The position numbers and the translations under genes are program-made. A DNA stretch of 8,604 nt, from contig JAQICW010000411.1 in assembly GCA_027858355.1 (NCBI GenBank), positions 1 through 8,604 of the forward strand, read 5' to 3'. Shown here in pieces: positions 6,303 through 8,604 of the stretch (positions within the stretch are counted from its first letter, which is position 1; each line of letters begins with the position of its first letter). The notes below the pieces were generated by a model that was not told where the DNA came from, made no database searches, and saw only the letters and a list, made by a program, of their open reading frames with translations. Source of the stretch: Desulfobacula sp. (GTDB lineage Bacteria; Desulfobacterota; Desulfobacteria; Desulfobacterales; Desulfobacteraceae).

Positions 6303-7877
6303 ATGAAACGAAATTTTCTGCTCAACCGACTCAAGCAAAACCCGGATAAACAATGGGATATCGTTGTTATCGGAGGCGGGGCAACCGGCCTTGGTATTGC
6401 CGTTGATGCAGCATCAAGGGGATATGAAACCGTGCTTTTCGAACAATCGGATTTTGCCAAAGGGACCTCCAGCCGGAGCACCAAACTGGTTCACGGCGGG
6501 GTCCGCTATCTTGCCCAGGGCGATATTTCCCTGGTACTGGAAGCATTGCATGAGCGGGGATTGCTGCGCCAAAACGCCCCCCACCTTGTAAAAAACCAGG
6601 CCTTTATTATCCCGAATTACGACTGGTGGGAAGGACCGTTTTACAATATCGGCATGAAGGTCTATGACATGATGGCCGGCCAGCTGGGACTGGGGCCGTC
6701 TGAAAAAATTTCCAGGGAAGAGGTAATGAAGGCCATACCCAACCTGGATGAACATCACCTGAACGGCGGCGTCATCTATTATGACGGTCAATTTGATGAC
6801 AGCCGGCTGGCCATTAACCTGGCCCAGACAGCCGTGGAAAATGAGGCGATTGTACTCAATTACATGCCGGTCACAGGACTTCTCAAAGACAGGCGGAACC
6901 TTGTCTGTGGTGTTGAGGTGACCGACGCGGAATCCGGAGAAAATCACCGGGTCCGTTCCCGTGTGGTCATCAATGCCACCGGTGTTTTCGTTGATGCGAT
7001 TCTGTCCATGGATGATGCCGGGGCAGAGCCCCTGGTAAGACCGAGCCAGGGCATCCACTTTGTCCTGGACAAATCGTTTCTCCAGGGCGATTCGGCCATC
7101 ATGATCCCCAAAACATCCGACGGCCGGGTCCTGTTCGCAGTTCCCTGGCATGGCAAAGTTGTTGTCGGGACAACCGATACCCCACTTGAGACAACAGATA
7201 TTGGTCTCGAGCCAAGAGCCCTGAAAGAAGAGATCGATTTTATACTGACAACCGCAGCCCAGTATCTTAAAAAAGATCCCCGGAAAAAGGATGTCCTCAG
7301 CATGTTTGCAGGACTGAGACCCCTGGCGGCCCAACAGGACAAGAGCCAGAGTACCAAGGAAATTTCCAGGAGTCACCGGCTCATGGTTTCCCTGTCCGGC
7401 CTGATTACCATTACCGGGGGCAAGTGGACCACCTATAGAAAAATGGCTGAAGACACTATCAACAAAGCCTGGATGGTGGGAGGACTGCCGGAACAAAAAT
7501 GTGTCACCGAAACCATGCCCATTCACGGGTATGTAAAAAACACCCGTTTTGATTCACCGGGTTATTTTTACGGTTCTGATCGGACCGCCATCAACGCCAT
7601 GATCCAGGCCGAGCCGGATCTTGGCCACCGGCTGCATCCGGATTACGAATATACCCGGGTCCAGGTGGTCTGGGCTGCTCGCAATGAAATGGCGCGAACT
7701 GTAGAAGATTTTTTGTCCCGAAGAGTACGGATGCTCCTGCTGGATGCAAGGGTCAGCATGGCCATGGCTCCGGAGGTCGCGGATATTATGGCCCCGGAAC
7801 TTAAACGCGACCCTGGGTGGAGACAATCTCAGGTGACGGACTACCAGGCACTGGCTAAAGGGTACATTCTTAACTGA
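6303..7877 (+). CDS. glpD: FAD-dependent glycerol-3-phosphate dehydrogenase
   Basis: Membrane-associated flavoenzyme oxidising sn-glycerol 3-phosphate to dihydroxyacetone phosphate and passing electrons to the quinone pool. It has 524 residues, near the E. coli GlpD length (501). The Rossmann FAD motif DIVVIGGGATGLGIAVDAAS lies at 19-38, the second family signature GTSSRSTKLVHGGVRYL at 54-70, TTDTPLE at 290-296, GLRPL at 337-341 and GGKWTTYRKMAED at 372-384. The C-terminal DAO_C helical domain ends with RVQVVWAARNEMARTVEDFL (452-471) and LLLDAR. All the usual flavin and substrate motifs appear intact. ATG 6303 has a good Shine-Dalgarno (AGGGAG, 6289-6294, 8 bases away). Its third codon positions look more GC-rich than those of the CNNM gene and ppc (by eye). 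No glycerol kinase or facilitator is in view, so the substrate source (glycerol or lipid turnover) is unknown. Confidence 0.96.
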   Translation: MKRNFLLNRLKQNPDKQWDIVVIGGGATGLGIAVDAASRGYETVLFEQSDFAKGTSSRSTKLVHGGVRYLAQGDISLVLEALHERGLLRQNAPHLVKNQAFIIPNYDWWEGPFYNIGMKVYDMMAGQLGLGPSEKISREEVMKAIPNLDEHHLNGGVIYYDGQFDDSRLAINLAQTAVENEAIVLNYMPVTGLLKDRRNLVCGVEVTDAESGENHRVRSRVVINATGVFVDAILSMDDAGAEPLVRPSQGIHFVLDKSFLQGDSAIMIPKTSDGRVLFAVPWHGKVVVGTTDTPLETTDIGLEPRALKEEIDFILTTAAQYLKKDPRKKDVLSMFAGLRPLAAQQDKSQSTKEISRSHRLMVSLSGLITITGGKWTTYRKMAEDTINKAWMVGGLPEQKCVTETMPIHGYVKNTRFDSPGYFYGSDRTAINAMIQAEPDLGHRLHPDYEYTRVQVVWAARNEMARTVEDFLSRRVRMLLLDARVSMAMAPEVADIMAPELKRDPGWRQSQVTDYQALAKGYILN

Positions 7878-7929
7878 AACCATGAGAATTTGCTAAGCAC
7901 CCCCAAATATTAATGGAGTTATTGAAGAT

Positions 7930-8088
7930 ATGAACTTTCCCCCACCGCCCAATGTTCATGCAGTGGCAGTGATGTTTCTCTCGGTTCTTGCACTGATTTT
8001 GTTCACCCGTGAAAAGATACAACGGGAATCTTCCAGTTTTCTGGTTCTTATTTTTCTTGCGGTTGGCTTTGAACTCTTTCCTTTGAAC
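7930..8088 (+). pseudogene. SLC13-type anion permease, truncated by insertion
   Basis: ATG 7930, preceded by TGGAG (7914-7918), starts MNFPPPPNVHAVAVMFLSVL, then ALILFTREKIQRESSSFLVL and a second hydrophobic stretch to FELFPLN (53 codons). The pattern HAxAVxxLxxxALxLFTRExIxxExSSxLVL is typical of the N-terminus of SLC13/DASS or citrate-transporter-like permeases (dicarboxylate, sulfate or citrate carriers, normally 450-600 residues). Family similarity stops at GAAC (8085-8088), where the IS91-like element begins; the frame then runs 18 codons into the element to a stop at 8143-8145. The rest of the gene, if present, lies beyond the element outside this window. It is 52 bases after glpD in the same direction, so it was possibly co-transcribed. 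Confidence 0.7.
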
Positions 8089-8105
8089 TTAGCGCGCTAT
8101 CGCGC
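8085..8105. other. IS91-like terminus: target tetranucleotide plus subterminal hairpin
   Basis: GAAC (8085-8088) is followed by TTA and the hairpin GCGCG-CTAT-CGCGC (8092-8105, 5-bp stem, 4-base loop). Such a subterminal hairpin beside a GTTC/GAAC target resembles the oriIS-type end of IS91 elements. The TAG stop of the small element ORF (8097-8099) lies within the hairpin loop, so the coding part ends only about 8 bases from the element boundary. Confidence 0.5.
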
Positions 8106-8345
8106 GGACTTTTTAGGCCCTGGCAAATATTCCATTGTCTCTTGATTACAGCCAGGACATCCTAAAACAGGCATAAAACCTTCATAATATCTGCCTTCAA
8201 ACTCTGCTATTCCTATCTCGACATCAATAATTGCTTCATTGACAGCCATCTCACGATTACAATGGGAACAACGATAACTGTATTCCTCCGGCGGAGGGCC
8301 GAACGGTATGTCCTCCCCTTCTATCAATTTTCGGTTCTGGTTCAT
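8097..8345 (-). CDS. Small double-CxxC (zinc-ribbon-like) protein of the IS91-like element
   Basis: An 82-residue protein with two Cys pairs, CSHC (26-29) and CPGC (63-66), likely binding one zinc in a ribbon fold. Between them lies an acidic stretch EAIIDVEIGIAEFEGRYYEG (37-56). Its ATG (8343-8345) has a credible Shine-Dalgarno on the - strand (AGAGGAAG, 8352-8359 on the + strand), which supports real translation. It overlaps the transposase 3' end by 89 bases in a different frame and stops within the terminal hairpin. No family name is recognised with confidence. Position and orientation suggest an accessory protein of the element, perhaps helping single-strand DNA handling, which is inference only. 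The 20 residues before the first Cys pair are proline/acid-rich (GEDIPFGPPPEE). Confidence 0.65.
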   Translation of the reverse strand: MNQNRKLIEGEDIPFGPPPEEYSYRCSHCNREMAVNEAIIDVEIGIAEFEGRYYEGFMPVLGCPGCNQETMEYLPGPKKSAR

Positions 8346-8604
8346 TTTTTACTTCCTCTACGTTTTCAAACAGATCATAGAGAACTCCATACTTCGGATG
8401 CCATATGGTTACCATCTCCATTTCACTTCCACAATATTGGCATCTCATTGGATCTATACCATTCATTTCTTGATATCTCTCTCTATATTTTTTGGGCCTT
8501 ACTATTTGATACGATCCCTTAACAATTCTACCTATTCGTTTTATCCCTTCACGAATCACAGAAGCCCACTTCTTAAAGGTCTTGGTCGCTTCTAAACCGT
8601 AGTA
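8257..8604 (-). CDS. IS91-family (Y2) transposase, C-terminal part
   Basis: The frame is open to the window edge, giving the last 115 residues; the N-terminus with the zinc-binding and HUH/Y2 catalytic motifs lies outside. It begins YYGLEATKTFKKWAS, recalling the RYYGLYS segment of IS91/IS801 transposases. It then carries GIDPMRCQYCGSEM and EMVTIWHPKYGVLYDLFE, matching the typical C-terminal DPxxCPxCGxxM...IWHPxYG region, and finishes with a variable tail ending in IQLSLFPL. A GTG at 8557-8559 is only an internal codon, not a start. Rolling-circle transposases of this family nick one strand and move the element without target duplication. The identification relies on remembered family patterns, and whether the full gene is intact cannot be seen. 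Confidence 0.75.
   Translation of the reverse strand, partial: YYGLEATKTFKKWASVIREGIKRIGRIVKGSYQIVRPKKYRERYQEMNGIDPMRCQYCGSEMEMVTIWHPKYGVLYDLFENVEEVKNEPEPKIDRRGGHTVRPSAGGIQLSLFPL

Larger units (their letters stand above)
8089..8604 (-). mobile_element. IS91-like rolling-circle element, 3' end (partial)
   Basis: The segment holds the 3' end of a Y2-type (IS91 family) transposase and a small overlapping ORF, both on the - strand, and runs off the right edge. On the element's own strand it ends in a GC-rich hairpin and TAA, directly followed by GTTC (GAAC at 8085-8088 on the + strand). IS91 elements are known to insert beside GTTC or CTTG at one end, without target duplication. The boundary coincides exactly with the point where the SLC13 reading frame loses family similarity. 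The exact end base is inferred. Confidence 0.65.

Noticed and set aside
6414..7526. 370-codon open frame on the - strand inside glpD
   Set aside because: It lies wholly antisense to a gene with all GlpD motifs intact; the peptide shows no family pattern and is explained by the codon bias of glpD.
8262..8595. + strand frames over the IS91-like segment
   Set aside because: They are the antisense of the transposase tail and zinc-ribbon ORF, which carry clear CxxC and WHPKYG motifs.
1..8604. CRISPR arrays, tRNA/rRNA genes, riboswitches, toxin-antitoxin or defence gene clusters
   Set aside because: No regularly spaced repeats, cloverleaf-type sequences or signature proteins of such systems were seen by reading the window.

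Overview
The window looks like a piece of a Gram-negative, moderately AT-rich chromosome. The best guess is an anaerobic Desulfobacterota (Desulfobacterales-type deltaproteobacterium). This rests on remembered resemblance of the CNNM-domain protein, the PEP carboxylase subclass and the IS91-type element to proteins of that group; no search was run. There are four intact housekeeping-type genes, all on the + strand: a CNNM/DUF21 membrane protein (482-1516), a full-length PEP carboxylase (2190-4736), a small MscS-type mechanosensitive channel (5394-6242) and a full-length FAD-dependent glycerol-3-phosphate dehydrogenase (6303-7877). The right end (8089-8604, continuing past the window) is the 3' part of an IS91-like rolling-circle element on the - strand.

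The spaces between the intact genes are littered with broken ones: a C-terminal scrap of a DUF6399-type transposase (1552-1779, -), a LapA/DUF1049-like small membrane protein split by a one-base frameshift (1850-2063), the C-terminal lobe of a family-3 solute-binding (or GluR0-like channel) protein with a second frameshift in a G6 run (4820-5237), and an SLC13-type anion permease cut after 53 codons by the IS91-like insertion (7930-8088). Positions 1-349 hold no convincing gene, only a promoter-like box pair and a Shine-Dalgarno-like AAGGAGGT without a start codon.

Functionally, ppc (anaplerotic oxaloacetate), glpD (glycerol 3-phosphate to DHAP, electrons to quinone) and the lost SLC13 carrier (dicarboxylate/anion or sulfate-type substrates) all concern central carbon or anion use. 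MscS and CNNM are envelope and ion-homeostasis proteins. Nothing shows that they form one pathway: the gaps of 50 to several hundred bases and the decay between genes argue against a single tight operon, although mscS-glpD-SLC13 (gaps about 60 and 52 bases) could be co-transcribed.

The most notable non-coding structures are a perfect 25-bp inverted repeat with a 3-base loop inside the 5' coding end of mscS (5415-5467), a 13-bp perfect inverted repeat over the end of the LapA-like gene (2020-2060), and the IS91-like terminus: a GC-rich hairpin next to a GAAC/GTTC tetranucleotide, with a small two-CxxC protein gene overlapping the transposase 3' end. I did not find a convincing undescribed multi-gene system; the element-borne zinc-ribbon ORF and the mscS palindrome are the best leads.
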